From Corbicula japonica (Eukaryota > Mollusca > Bivalvia > Venerida > Cyrenidae): a stretch of 64,000 nt of DNA. The notes under the pieces are model-generated. The model was not told the origin of the DNA. It did no database searches and was given only the letters and a program-made list of their open reading frames with translations. Positions 1-10,865 of this stretch are shown here, in pieces (positions within the stretch are counted from its first letter, which is position 1; every line of letters starts with the position of its first letter). The stretch is taken from assembly GCA_038501625.1 (NCBI GenBank), contig JAZAYU010000357.1:372001-436000 (forward strand), given 5' to 3'. Both the position numbers and the translations under genes were made by a program.

Positions 1-690
1 CAGTCTTCTAAACTAGCCAAACAATCCATACATGGTTGGAACCGGAATTTAAACTTTCGAAAAAATGTATGTTTATCTTTACGATATGTCCCTATTTTAA
101 AGAAAAAAAATATATCAGAAACCGAGACCAACCTCGGATTAAAACCCATATGGGATGCATATGCATTGGCAAAGGGACAAGGCCACGTAACGATTTAAAT
201 AAATATTCACCGAGCGTGTATCTGTGATTTGGTACTGATCTTTTTCCATAGATTCTGATTTTGAATATACTTTTATTATATTGGTATAATATACATGTAT
301 GAACCTCCAATATCTCGATGTAAGTGAATTTTGGTAGGGGAAAAATTCTCCTTTTAAGACCTATGTGGTAACCGCTAAAGAGTAAGGGCCGACTGCAGCC
401 TATGACTGTCAAATCTGTCATTTATTATTGCATGTCATTTATTTACGAATAAAACGACAGATCCCCGTGTATGTCCATTAGTAATAAATTATAATGCTTT
501 CTCCGGACTGATATTTTATCACTGATAGTGGAGTTACAGTGGCTAGAAAATACTTTCTCATTATCTTGAAAAAATCTGGCTATGATAGATATTTTTTCAC
601 TAAAATGACAAATTATAGCAGCCATCCCTGGATTAGCAACTTTTGAGCCAGTTGTCACTCCACAGGCTGTGTCCTCTTTAATACTGTGGA
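1..690. other. Intergenic sequence, no gene seen
   Basis: AT-rich sequence with only short overlapping frames on both strands. None has a splice context, domain or biased composition. No recognisable element boundary was seen. Confidence 0.5.
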
Positions 691-692
691 CT

Positions 693-797
693 TGAGAGAG
701 TTCTTGTCCTCACAAAAAGAGAGAGAGTTCTTGACCTCACAAAAAGAGAGAGTTCTTGTCCTCACAAAAATGAGAGAGTCCTTGTCCTCACAAAAAA
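693..797. repeat. Tandem repeat of about 25 bp, four units
   Basis: Four to five imperfect copies of a unit that reads GAGAGAGTTCTTGTCCTCAC followed by an A run. It lies just upstream of the long GA microsatellite, and its GAGAGA start may share an origin with it. Confidence 0.85.
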
Positions 798-960
798 TCT
801 CTCTACTTCTTACCCAGTTGTCATACTGTAAATTTTAAAGGAAGATATCGTAAATAGCACAGTTTGTGATTCATCTGACCTTGTTTAGTAACGATAACAT
901 CCCTGGAACTGGTAGTCCCCACATGGACGATTGGGTAAGTGGGTCCTCGTTGTTACGGTC

Positions 961-965
<5 letters not shown>

Positions 966-1049
<84 letters not shown>
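966..1049. repeat. (GA)n microsatellite
   Basis: About 40 uninterrupted GA dinucleotides. The frame crossing it gives an Arg-Glu repeat, which is a by-product of the microsatellite and not a protein signal. Confidence 0.98.
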
Positions 1050-1052
<3 letters not shown>

Positions 1053-1287
1053 CGCTTAATCTTTATTACAAAATGGTTTAGGTAAACGAACTAATTTATG
1101 TTAAATTAATAACGATGTTTATGAACAAAAAATATTTTAAGTTTCACTCTTTTCCTAAATATAGAGATTTTTACAGACATTTTTACACATTTCGTGCATC
1201 AAAAATATCAAAAATTGCATTTACATTTTGTACAAAATCTCATTGGGAATCTGCGAATAAAATTAAGTGTGGTCCGATATACTATAT

Positions 1288-1607
1288 ACACTTGATCGAA
1301 TTTCTCAACAATTTACTCGAATGGTATGCATAATATAATGTTTTCAGTACTTAAAGTAATCATGTCATTTTATTATCACCAATTGAAATAAAAGAAAAAT
1401 AAACCCTGATATTTTAACTTCGTTACTTATAATGCGGTCTGTTTTTCGAAAAACAGACCGCATTATAAGTAACGAAGTTAAAATATCAGGGTTTATTTTT
1501 CTTTTATTTCAATTGGTGATAATAAAATGACATGATTACTTTAAGTACTGAAAACATTATATTATGCATACCATTCGAGTAAATTGTTGAGAAATTCGAT
1601 CAAGTGT
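1288..1607. repeat. Perfect 320-bp palindrome with no spacer
   Basis: Bases 1288-1447 and 1448-1607 are exact reverse complements of each other, centred on TTTTTCGAAAAA. I compared the arms base by base and found no mismatch. The flanks retain weaker mirrored similarity: AAGTGTGGTCCGAT on the left against a CGGAATAGGACACTTT stretch on the right. The palindrome may therefore once have been longer. A foldback assembly artefact is the main alternative. Confidence 0.95.
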
Positions 1608-1772
1608 CGGAATAGGACACTTTAATCTTTAATATAACTAAAGGCATTAAAGCAATTCTAAAAAATGAACAAGAACAATATATTAACGCAATATGGAGAC
1701 TTTACTTAGTTTGACAACAAATGGCGAACAATGTTTCTTCTTTCTTTTTATCTTCTCTCTTCCAATATCTTT

Positions 1773-1927
1773 GCCCAAGGTTATAAAACTGAGCATGGAA
1801 ACCAGTCTCAAATCCCAAGCATTTTTATTGGCTGAAATGGCGAACAGTCGTCATTTCAGCCAATCAGCCAATCAGATGCTTGAGTTTTTTATACTGGTTT
1901 CCAATCTCAACTTTATAACCTTCAGCC
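1773..1927. repeat. Palindromic MITE, family Y, copy 1
   Basis: This family is an inverted repeat whose arms read from the outside CCAAGGTTATAAAACTGAG, then ACCAGTCTCAAATCTCAAGC, then TGATTGGCTGAAATGGCGAC, and then the same in reverse complement. This copy has both arms and a small internal duplication of CAGCCAAT. No coding capacity is present. Copies of this type are probably moved by a transposase encoded elsewhere (inference). Confidence 0.85.
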
Positions 1928-2045
1928 CTTATCTTTCTCCCTCTTTTTAATATTCCTGTTTAAACATCTTCGATCAAACAGAGCATCTAGCTGTGCCGAA
2001 CTTATACAAAGATAATGAAATACAGAAAACTGTTTATGTACTTAC

Positions 2046-2128
2046 AGTTTATATTTAAATGTTTTAATGTATGTTTATACATATAGAATGCATGTTGTTC
2101 AAAGATGAAATAAAGATTGGAATAGAAA
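2046..2128. repeat. 83-bp dispersed repeat, copy 1
   Basis: Nearly identical to 3458-3540. It ends AATAAAGATTGGAATAGAAA, so it resembles the 3' end of a transcript or retroposon with its AATAAA signal. Family unknown. Confidence 0.8.
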
Positions 2129-3080
2129 TGATAGTTTCATCTTTTCATGAGTTTGTGCCTGTCATTCCAAAAGATTTTCTTTTAAAACAAATGCACTAAA
2201 CCTTATCTTTATGTGATCGACCAGTGTTATGACGCACCTTCTGATGGCATTAACTTTAAGAGTACTTTTCTTTCTGGCATGCTTATGCGAAAGAAATAAT
2301 CAAGCACTGAACGTTCTGAAAACCAGCGAATCGGGTTCGCTCGGTATTGCGTAATTCATGCAGAGAAAACATAGACTCAAGATGATAAAACTGAGATTGG
2401 AGATCAGTCTCAAAGCATAAAAACTTGTGTGCCGCCCTACATCTAATTGGCTGTAATGTCGACCAGTCGCCATTTTTGCCAATCCGATGCTTGAGATTTG
2501 AGACTGGTCTCCTGATTTAGTTTTGTGATCTTTGAACCTAGTGCCATGATGCTCAAATGCAGTGTCATATATTAAGCATATGACACACGCAGACCAACAG
2601 TATTCTGTGTGGAAAGGTGTAAATTGTGAGTGGGGTAAAAAAACTTATAGCCTATGTAGTATATCAAGTGTTGCGTTAGGACTGAGTTAGGAGTACAGGA
2701 AAGAACAACAGGTCACTGAGCTGGCGAAGGAGTGCAGAATGAAAACCACTTTTTATGTTTGTAGCACGGTTTACTAACAATAGGCTGTTAGCTTAAGGGT
2801 CAAATGCAAGATGCAGAAGGACCCTGTGTTTCGTTCCGACAAGAACCAGCCCAGGGTCAGTTAGCCCGTATGCTACCAAAAACTATTTAATCATGTTTTA
2901 CATAATCACTGCTATGGCATTTGTAATTTATTATTTTGTTCATAGTAAGAAACGGATCTCAACCTTGCTAAATTGTTTCATTTATTACATTTTCGTTCAC
3001 AGTGATTATACCAAGTGATTTCTAAACAATCATGTATTGCCCATCTATACTATTAAATACTGTGTTCCGTTGGATAAATT
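2129..3080. other. Gene-free stretch containing one MITE
   Basis: Apart from the palindromic element at 2379-2537 nothing coding is visible. It holds unique AT-rich sequence. Confidence 0.5.
2379..2537. repeat. Palindromic MITE, family Y, diverged copy 2
   Basis: Arms begin GATAAAACTGAGATTGGAGA and end in a matching inverted TTTAGTTTTGTGATC. The centre CGACCAGTCGCCAT is kept, but the inner left arm is replaced by unrelated bases, so this copy is old. Confidence 0.75.
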
Positions 3081-3084
3081 TAAT

Positions 3085-3775
3085 TTTTATTCTCTCAGTT
3101 TACCGCGATGCACGATGGTACGATGGTGAAATCACAATGGTACGATGGCATGATGTTGAAAACGCGAAGGCACGATGGTGATACAACGGTAGCACGATGG
3201 TAAAAACACAAAGGCACGATGGTACGGTGGTGAAAACGCGATGTAATATTGCAGTTTCATCATCGTTTTACCATGGTTTCACCATCATGCATTCGTTGTT
3301 TCACCATCGTGCCATCATTGTTTTATTACATACATTTACTTACGACATCTTTCTGCTAAAACTTAAATGTGCATCAGCGGGTTTTACTGCGCATAACTAC
3401 CAGAAAGCGATGGTACGATTGTGAAATAACGATGGCACGATGCTGAAACAACATCTGCAGTTATATTTAAATGTTTTAATGTATGTTTATACATATAGAA
3501 TGCATGTTGTTCAAAGATGAAATAAAGATTGGAATAGAAACAACGATAACACGATAATGAAACAACGATAATATGATGGAAAAACAACGATGTTACGATT
3601 GATGATGAAACCGCGATAATACATCGCGTTTCACCATCGTGCCATCGTGCCTTCGCGTTTTCAATATCGTGCCATCGTGGTTTCACCATCGTACCTTCGC
3701 GTTTTAATCATCGTGTCATCGTATCATCTTGATTTCATCATCGTACCATCGTGCGTCGCGGTAAACGATAAGAAA
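3085..3775. mobile_element. Non-autonomous inverted-repeat element built of CGATGG-type subrepeats
   Basis: The left end reads GTTTACCGCGATGCACGATG. The right end carries the reverse complement (CATCGTGCGTCGCGGTAAAC). Both subterminal regions are packed with ACGATGGT and GTGAAAACGCG motifs, in one orientation on the left and inverted on the right. The middle contains an 83-bp repeat also found at 2046-2128, apparently inserted here. No transposase. The element class is not assigned because target duplications are not clear. Confidence 0.7.
3458..3540. repeat. 83-bp dispersed repeat, copy 2, nested in the CGATGG element
   Basis: Same sequence as 2046-2128 with one or two differences at the left edge. 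It interrupts the CGATGG subrepeats, so it arrived after them or was captured. Confidence 0.8.
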
Positions 3776-4645
3776 AAATTAAGATTGTCCATACGGAACA
3801 CTGTAAAGAATAGACTCGCCGATTTGTCGGAGAAACAATGCGATCTCAAGCTTTTCTGTTCTGTGTCGCCGAAGCACTTATATATGAGCATCTAATGTTG
3901 ACATTTCATTTTTAGAAATAAGCAATTAAGTGTGTGTGTGTGGGGGGGGGGAATCGCGCACAACCATTACCGCTGGTGAAGGTAGAAAATTGTTCTGCAA
4001 GCATTGGGTGACGGTACTGCTGATGTTTATTTTGACTCGGTTTTTTTGTTTGTTTTTTTGACTGGTCAGCTTTGACTCATTATTATCAAAATATTAAGCA
4101 ATTCTTTGAAAAACAGGGAACGTGATTCGATGCGTGTTGGATTTATTTGCACGCATGCATAATATGAGACCAAAATACGCAAACATGGTTGAGTTATGAC
4201 GATAATTCCGCCTCTGAAATGAGCAATATTTAATGTGAGGTGAAGCTTTTTTTTATTTTCGAGCAATATTTAGTTGTATTCTCGTCCTGTATCACTGCAA
4301 GAACGAAGTATTTGTTCCGTTTTGTATTCCCTGTGACTGGTTTAAATTTGTATGCTTTTTAAGGAAAATGATGGCCAAAATGTTACGGTAGCGGTTGTGC
4401 TACTGATGTGACGGTTGTGCTTATGCAACACTGATGGACTGGGATCACACGTTTTATGCACTTTTACCGGTTCGTTCACAGCATTATTTTTATACAAAAT
4501 CGCAAAGATCGGCACTTTACACATGCTTTCGAAGTTAACCATCAGTTAATGAAACGTAATTAACTAGTGTGAGTATTGTAGAACAGTTGTCACAGTTATC
4601 TTCGAAAAAAATTGGGGTTTTAATGGCTAGCCTTCAATAGCCCAA
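3615..4645. repeat. 1.03-kb direct duplication, copy A
   Basis: Matches 7601-8637 almost perfectly. Differences seen are one substitution near the left edge (CGCG against CGAG), one or two other substitutions, and length changes in G and T runs. It starts inside the right arm of the CGATGG element and ends at AGCCCAA. The ends are not TG...CA, so it is not an LTR pair. Confidence 0.95.
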
Positions 4646-5530
4646 ACATAGCATGACTCAAAGATTGCTGAACTTTCCGCTTACGTTCAAGAGAAACAGT
4701 GTTTTCCACAGAGGGTCAACATTAAACCTTTTTATTTGCAGACGACAACATTTGATTGGTCTTCGCAAATGAGTTGTTAAATGTGTAGTTCCGCCCGACC
4801 ACTTGACCGTAATTTTACAAGTAAAACAACCAGCTACATTTTCCTATTTTCTAATAAAGTCTGAGAGGATTTGGACTGTTAAAGACCAAAATAATTCCAA
4901 ACTGGAGCTTTTCCTTTTGGTCCTTTACGATTCGCCCGACGTGTCTCCCAGTTACGATGCAATTGGTAAATTTGGAAAAAAAGTTATATCCGATTTTGCC
5001 GTACTATTCCGAGATCTGGTACATTCGCTGTTATAATTATTGACATTTAAACGTATGTATGGCAAGAAAGAGCAATTTGCGTATATAAAGTAATGTTCAA
5101 CAATTTTAATAATTTGGCTACAATTTATGGACTTCAACGAATTTTCCTGAGCATACTGGTATTAGGAGACCATACAGATACAGCGTATCGCCAAGGACTA
5201 AAATCGCAATATACCGGTAATACCGCCCACCAGTAGTCATTCTCCTTTAGCAGTCCTGAGTAGTCTTCAAAAAACCGACCCACACACAAAGTTTGGCGTA
5301 GGCCAAAGCAAACTCAAGTTATTGACTGGACACCCGCCCGCCCGCCGAATCAAGATAAAATGTTAGTATGAACAAAAACACAACTTGATGATCAATTCCG
5401 GTCACGTGACATGGCGGTTAGAAATTTGAAAATAAAATTTGAAAAGACTGGTAAAAAATGATAATTAGAACCTGGAAAGACCATAAAGTGTTGTATAAAG
5501 TGGTAACGGACTATAAACATCGATGCAAGT
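4646..5530. other. Region between duplication copy A and the LINE ORF; likely includes LINE 5' UTR
   Basis: No coding signal beyond a 77-codon chance frame. It contains a CCCGCCCGCCCGCCG run near 5333 and the sequence GTCACGTGACATGGCGG near 5401, the latter possibly LINE promoter or leader. The LINE 5' boundary cannot be placed by eye. Confidence 0.4.
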
Positions 5531-7468
5531 ATGACAAGAAAAGGTAAATCCAAAAACCAAAGTAATAGTACCTCTCATAAACAAATGGCGAGTACCCCAC
5601 CCACAACTTCAAATGTAAACAAAGAGGGACGAACCATCTTCACACCAAGTAATACAGGACATTCAAGCCAAGTTAGCAAGGATAATAGCCCAACCAATAT
5701 AACCAGGGATTTAGACACAGATGTGTCTCAATTTCAAAATATCAACAGTATAAACAATGCAAGTCCATGCAACAGTAATGGTCCTTACTTTGATTCTCTT
5801 GTTGGACAGCTGAGTCAAGCTAGAGGGATATTACATCAAACTGAATTTGAGAACCAACCCCAGATGAAATTTATTCCTGTTCAACAGTGTAGTACAAGCA
5901 ACCCTGTAAACTTTAGTAACTTTAGTAACAGCTACAACCCTCCTATGAACACTTGGCATATGAATGGTAATCATACACACACAGCTATCAACAATGTTGG
6001 ATTTGAAGGAAGATCAAACAACCCATTTGGTCAACATGTTTACCCTAATGAAATGAACAATAATAATAATAATACATATACACAGAGAATAGTACAAACA
6101 CAACAAACACAAGGAGGAACCATGAACAACAATCAGGAAATGCCTCAATGGCTCACACAATTCATCACTGACTTAAACACAAAATTAGACACAAAACTTA
6201 GCAGCATTGACAATAAACTTGAAATGCAAGGTAACTACTGGAAAAAACTAGAAACAATCATGAAAACTCAAGAAGAAAGACTATGTAACATTGAAAAACA
6301 GATTCCTGATATCAATTGTGTAAAACAGTCAATAAGCAAAATTGAAAGAAATATGGCACAAATAGACAATACTGTAAAATCTACCTCACAAACAGTTTCT
6401 GATTGTGAAAGAAGTGTGCAAACAATAAATGAAATATATGATCACATATATCAAAATACAAAAGAAACAGATTCCTCAGTAAACAAATTGCAAACAGAAA
6501 TTAAAAGATTAGAAAAAGCGAACAGTGAGCTGAAACTAAGGCAAGAAGAACAATCAGAAACAGTCTTAGAAATGCAATGTAGAGCTATGGAGGACAATCT
6601 ACTTTTCTTTGGAATTGAGGAAGTGAATTGTGGGCCACAAGCTGTAGAATACACTGAGGGTGTCCTGAAAACTTTTTTAAAAGAAGCCATGTGTATAGAT
6701 AAGAAAATTAAATTTCAAAAAGTGCACAGGTTTGGTAAGAAGAGAACAATTCAAATTAAACCCAGACCAATACTGGCAAAATTTGTCTACCTTAAGGACA
6801 GAGAATATGTTAAAACAAGAGCAGCTGATACATTAAAAGGCACAGAGTTTGCAATTAGAGCACAGTTTCCAAAAGTGATAGAAGAAAGGAGAAAGCCACT
6901 ATACACTGAAATGAGAAAAGCAAAGGATGAAGGCAAAGAAGTAAAATTAGTGAGAGACAAATTATTTATTGACAATGTAAGATATAACAATGAAACAGAT
7001 GAAATTAATAAACATAACAATGAATCACAATACAGAAAACACAGAACACCACAGATTAGAACCACATATAAAGACAGCACAAGCAAAGTGTTCTATAACA
7101 GTAGAAGTAGGCTCAATAGAATACCATCATCACAAACACCAAGAACTGAAACATCCAACAGGTTTTTACCACTGGAGAGTTTTAAAGAATCAGAAAGTGA
7201 CAACCCGTTTGAGATTAATGAAAGGATAAAACAGAGTAGCAAAAGAGAGGCAAAATCACCACTTGACAATGACATAAAAACAAAAAAGCAAAAGGAAAAC
7301 ACTACAGTTAGAGCAACAGTGGAACAGAGAACTGATGGCATGGATGAATACTTAGAGGAGTATCTACACACAAGAGACACTGATTTAACACAAACACAAA
7401 GTATCAATGAAGAGGCAAGTTTAAGTGAAAATGATGAAGAAAGTGAGGATAGTGAAAGTGAAGCATAG
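5531..7468 (+). CDS. LINE (non-LTR retrotransposon) ORF1-type RNA-binding protein, 645 aa
   Basis: Intact 645-codon frame opening at ATG 5531. Residues 1-200 are Asn, Ser, Thr and Gln rich and low in complexity. About 205-345 is a long heptad-like coiled coil with many LDTKL, IEKQI and KLQTEIKRLEKAN-type segments. About 350-450 begins MEDNLLFFGIEE and resembles the RRM-like domain of L1-type ORF1 proteins, followed by a basic region (KVIEERRKPLYTEMRKAK). The tail is acidic and Ser/Glu rich. ORF1 proteins of this class trimerise, bind element RNA and act as chaperones in the ribonucleoprotein (family knowledge). Codon use is A-rich, unlike the nearby host exons. The same frame continues past the TAG into the start of an endonuclease domain. 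Family membership is inferred from architecture and context; clade not determined. Confidence 0.8.
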   Translation: MTRKGKSKNQSNSTSHKQMASTPPTTSNVNKEGRTIFTPSNTGHSSQVSKDNSPTNITRDLDTDVSQFQNINSINNASPCNSNGPYFDSLVGQLSQARGILHQTEFENQPQMKFIPVQQCSTSNPVNFSNFSNSYNPPMNTWHMNGNHTHTAINNVGFEGRSNNPFGQHVYPNEMNNNNNNTYTQRIVQTQQTQGGTMNNNQEMPQWLTQFITDLNTKLDTKLSSIDNKLEMQGNYWKKLETIMKTQEERLCNIEKQIPDINCVKQSISKIERNMAQIDNTVKSTSQTVSDCERSVQTINEIYDHIYQNTKETDSSVNKLQTEIKRLEKANSELKLRQEEQSETVLEMQCRAMEDNLLFFGIEEVNCGPQAVEYTEGVLKTFLKEAMCIDKKIKFQKVHRFGKKRTIQIKPRPILAKFVYLKDREYVKTRAADTLKGTEFAIRAQFPKVIEERRKPLYTEMRKAKDEGKEVKLVRDKLFIDNVRYNNETDEINKHNNESQYRKHRTPQIRTTYKDSTSKVFYNSRSRLNRIPSSQTPRTETSNRFLPLESFKESESDNPFEINERIKQSSKREAKSPLDNDIKTKKQKENTTVRATVEQRTDGMDEYLEEYLHTRDTDLTQTQSINEEASLSENDEESEDSESEA

Positions 7469-7600
7469 GAAATAAGAGAGGGCAACATAGCACAAAATGA
7501 TAAAACCCTCCATAATATAAATATATGTTCATTGAATGTATGTGGATTAAAGTCAAAACTTTTGTTCCCTGATTTTATTTCATTTGATGATGATACATTT
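7469..7600 (+). pseudogene. Truncated LINE ORF2: start of the APE-type endonuclease
   Basis: Reading on in the ORF1 frame after TAG gives a stretch containing NINICSLNVCGLKSKLLFPD. This matches the first strand of APE-like endonucleases of non-LTR retrotransposons, where the Asn of the LNVxGL motif is the first catalytic residue (family knowledge). It ends abruptly at 7600, where duplication copy B begins. The rest of the endonuclease and all of the reverse transcriptase are absent, so this copy cannot move itself. Confidence 0.75.
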
Positions 7601-8637
7601 GATAATACATCGAGTTTCACCATCGTGCCATCGTGCCTTCGCGTTTTCAATATCGTGCCATCGTGGTTTCACCATCGTACCTTCGCGTTTTAATCATCGT
7701 GTCATCGTATCATCTTGATTTCATCATCGTACCATCGTGCGTCGCGGTAAACGATAAGAAAAAATTAAGATTGTCCATGCGGAACACTGTAAAGAATAGA
7801 CTCGCCGATTTGTCGGAGAAACAATGCGATCTCAAGCTTTTCTGTTCTGTGTCGCCGAAGCACTTATATATGAGCATCTAATGTTGACATTTCATTTTTA
7901 GAAATAAGCAATTAAGTGTGTGTGTGTGGGGGGGGGGGGAATCGCGCACAACCATTACCGCTGGTGAAGGTAGAAAATTGTTCTGCAAGCATTGGGTGAC
8001 GGTACTGCTGATGTTTATTTTGACTCGGTTTTTTTTTTGTTTGTTTTTTTGACTGGTCAGCTTTGACTCATTATTATCAAAATATTAAGCAATTCTTTGA
8101 AAAACAGGGAACGTGATTCGATGCGTGTTGGATTTATTTGCACGCATGCATAATATGAGACCAAAATACGCAAACATGGTTGAGTTATGACGATAATTCC
8201 GCCTCTGAAATGAGCAATATTTAATGTGAGGTGAAGCTTTTTTTTTATTTTCGAGCAATATTTAGTTGTATTCTCGTCCTGTATCACTGCAAGAACGAAG
8301 TATTTGTTCCGTTTTGTATTCCCTGTGACTGGTTTAAATTTGTATGCTTTTTAAGGAAAATGATGGCCAAAATGTTACGGTAGCGGTTGTGCTACTGATG
8401 TGACGGTTGTGCTTATGCAACACTGATGGACTGGGATCACACGTTTTATGCACTTTTACCGGTTCGTTCACAGCATTATTTTTATACAAAATCGCAAAGA
8501 TCGGCACTTTACACATGCTTTCGAAGTTAACCATCAGTTAATGAAACGTAATTAACTAGTGTGAGTATTGTAGAACAGTTGTCACAGTTATCTTCGAAAA
8601 AAATTGGGGTTTTAATGGCTAGCCTTCAATAGCCCAA
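7601..8637. repeat. 1.03-kb direct duplication, copy B
   Basis: Second copy of 3615-4645, offset by 3986 bases at its left end. It cuts off the LINE ORF2. The left junction shares GATAATACATCG with copy A, and both sequences leave the match after AGCCCAA. The near identity implies a recent event. Confidence 0.95.
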
Positions 8638-9290
8638 TGGGAAAGATAACATTTATAGATATACAATATGCCACGTAAAAATTGGTCATACAAAGGAGGA
8701 GAAATGAGTTCAACAGGGTAGCTGTTTTCATGGAAAAGTAGACGATACAGGGTACTTTTTTCGACACAAATCCAACGGCTATACAAGATACCCTCTTATA
8801 ATCCGAGGGGCGGTACAGGGTACCAACAACAATTTGTTTGAATCGCATTTTATTAAAAACAAAATAATTGTTCAGTTTAATTGTTATACCACAAGATAGG
8901 CAATTAGAGGCGCTTCAAAGGGATATCACATATTACGAGAACAACAAAGTTGTCAAAAAATAAAAAGCCGAAATCAGTCGTCGCTCTCGCTTCAAATTTG
9001 AAATAGCCAATAAGGTCATTTATTTTTATCAGTTACAAGGTCAAACGGACACACCGACAATAAAGCAAGCAATCATTTTATCAAGAAACAATCCTTTTCA
9101 TTATATGATCCAAGTTTACCAGTCTATACCTTACAATATGTATACCAATCGAAAACAAAATAGCACATACCTTTTCGTTTCTTAACTGGTCGCCATCTTG
9201 CGGACTGCCACAGGGTACCCACTATTTGGTACAGGGCAGCTGTTACACGACACTGAAAAGTCTGTATACCTAGTTTCATAACCAGGACAG
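8638..9290. other. Gene-free stretch with ACAGGGTA-type motifs
   Basis: CAGGGTA recurs near 8716, 8747, 8814 and 9211, with a related ACAGGGCAGCTG near 9230. This suggests a decayed repeat element. No coding signal. Confidence 0.4.
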
Positions 9291-9391
9291 AAAGTTACAA
9301 AGCTGAGATTGGTAACCAGTCACAAATCTCAAACATCCTCAGATGCGTGATATTTGAGACTGGTTTCCATTCTCAGAAGTGTAACCTTGGA
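9291..9391. repeat. Palindromic MITE, family Y, short copy 3
   Basis: Only the outer arms are present (GTTACAAAGCTGAGATTGGT and its mirror). The ATTGGCTGAAATGG core is missing, which gives a ~100-bp short form also seen at 41347 and 33800. Confidence 0.8.
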
Positions 9392-9919
9392 CACTGTCAG
9401 GAGTTTTAAAAGAAGAAGCATGTGCCTCCATCATGATGCAAGCGAATTTATTATTAAACTTTAACCTTACCCATAATCGAACCTAGGTGTCATTTTAATT
9501 TAAGAGAAACACTATACTAATTGATTGTGCTTATATTGAAATCTTATAATTACTTCGTCTTTTATTGCTTTGTTGTTGTAATATAACTTCTTTTCCGTGG
9601 CGCTGACTACCATCAATAATATCAACACATTAGAAAAAGCATATTTCGTACTAAAAGAATGTCTATCTTTGTATGAAACACGGAAAAATGTTATTCATGG
9701 AATCGTGCGAGTTTGTTAAATGTCATAAGGGTTACTATGCATAACACGGATTGGTGTCGTGTTAATAGTCCACTAGTTAGTCAGCTACCGACCTACCTTC
9801 CGAACGACCTACCGAAATAGTAAAAGTTGAAGTGTCGTGGCTGGAAGGAGGAGTCATTAATAACTTAAGAGATATGTTGATATTTTTTATGATGTAAGGA
9901 TGTTGTTTAAAATGGGTCC
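9392..9919. other. Intergenic sequence, no gene seen
   Basis: Unique AT-rich DNA. I see no ORF, repeat or signal worth naming. Confidence 0.5.
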
Positions 9920-10057
9920 AAGATCGTAAAACTGAGATTTTAGACCAGTCTCAAATCTCAATCATCTGATTGGCTGAAATGGTGACCAGTCGCTATTTCA
10001 GCCAATCAGATGCTTGAGATTTTAGACTGGTCTCCGGTTTAAGTTTTATGATATTGG
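9920..10057. repeat. Palindromic MITE, family Y, copy 4
   Basis: Full-length, well-conserved arms, with the centre GGTGACCAGTCGCTATT. One of the two best copies in the window. Confidence 0.88.
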
Positions 10058-10865
10058 GCCGGATATTCTTATAGGTCTACAGATAGATATATTGATACAC
10101 TTAATAACAAAACATATATATCAAACATACGATTGGTTCACTTAAAAAAGTTAAAGCAGGCCGCTACATAAAAAGTAAAGTTAAAAACTAAACAAATATT
10201 ACATACATTGTTATCTTTTATTTTAAGTAAATAAGTAATTATACAAGTTTTAAAATGCCCGAACGCTTTTGTGCTCGTCCATTATACTGTCTAGTTCCAT
10301 CGAAGTCGACATCTCAGTCACCTTGCTGTAAATTTCATTATATTCAATTTATCTTGGCACTGTTTTCCTGTGTTTTCAAATCTTTTGCTTATGACAACTT
10401 TCGATCGGTAGAAGATTGTCCAAACTTCCAGTAACTTCTCTGTGTTTTATATTATGAGTTTTAAAATTGTCTGACGGAGTTATTCGTGGTCAGCGCGCGA
10501 CTCCTCACTTTTCCCATCTTCGGTAGGTTTACTTCGCCGTTGTTTTCTTGGTCGTTTCAACACTTTTCAAAACTGAAATCTGTGTTGCGCGATTCTGAAT
10601 CGCTAGTCAACGTCGGGTGATTTTACACTTAACAACTTTTCTAAGTATACACATTCGTATCGGGGCATTACCGGCTTGATAATTGAGTTTTTGCTCTGAA
10701 ACTTGCAATAAACATGCAATAAATACTAACTGATTTATAAGTAAAATTTCAAAATGACAGACAACTGACTGCTCACAATCATTTATCACAATCATGGCAC
10801 CCACAGGATACAAATTAACAACATCAGTCAAGAACGCGTAAGACCATCATGGAGGTAATGCAGTT
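10058..10865. other. Intergenic sequence, no firm gene
   Basis: A minus-strand run of about 30 codons near 10260-10340 looks protein-like but is preceded by a stop. No phase-compatible partner was found. Confidence 0.4.

Noticed and set aside
866..1081. 71-codon frame with Arg-Glu repeats
   Set aside because: Produced by the GA microsatellite.
3384..3895. Frames across the CGATGG element and its duplicated copy
   Set aside because: They arise from repeat subunits and reappear unchanged in copy B. No coding evidence.
4803..5036. 77-codon plus-strand frame before the LINE
   Set aside because: No splice sites, no domain, starts at a non-ATG-supported position.
7093..7650. 185-codon minus-strand frame
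   Set aside because: Antisense shadow of the LINE ORF1, Ser/Leu rich as expected from A-rich codons.
3615..8637. LTR retrotransposon with 1.03-kb LTRs
   Set aside because: The repeats lack TG...CA ends, a primer site and a polypurine tract, and the interior is a LINE. A segmental duplication fits better.
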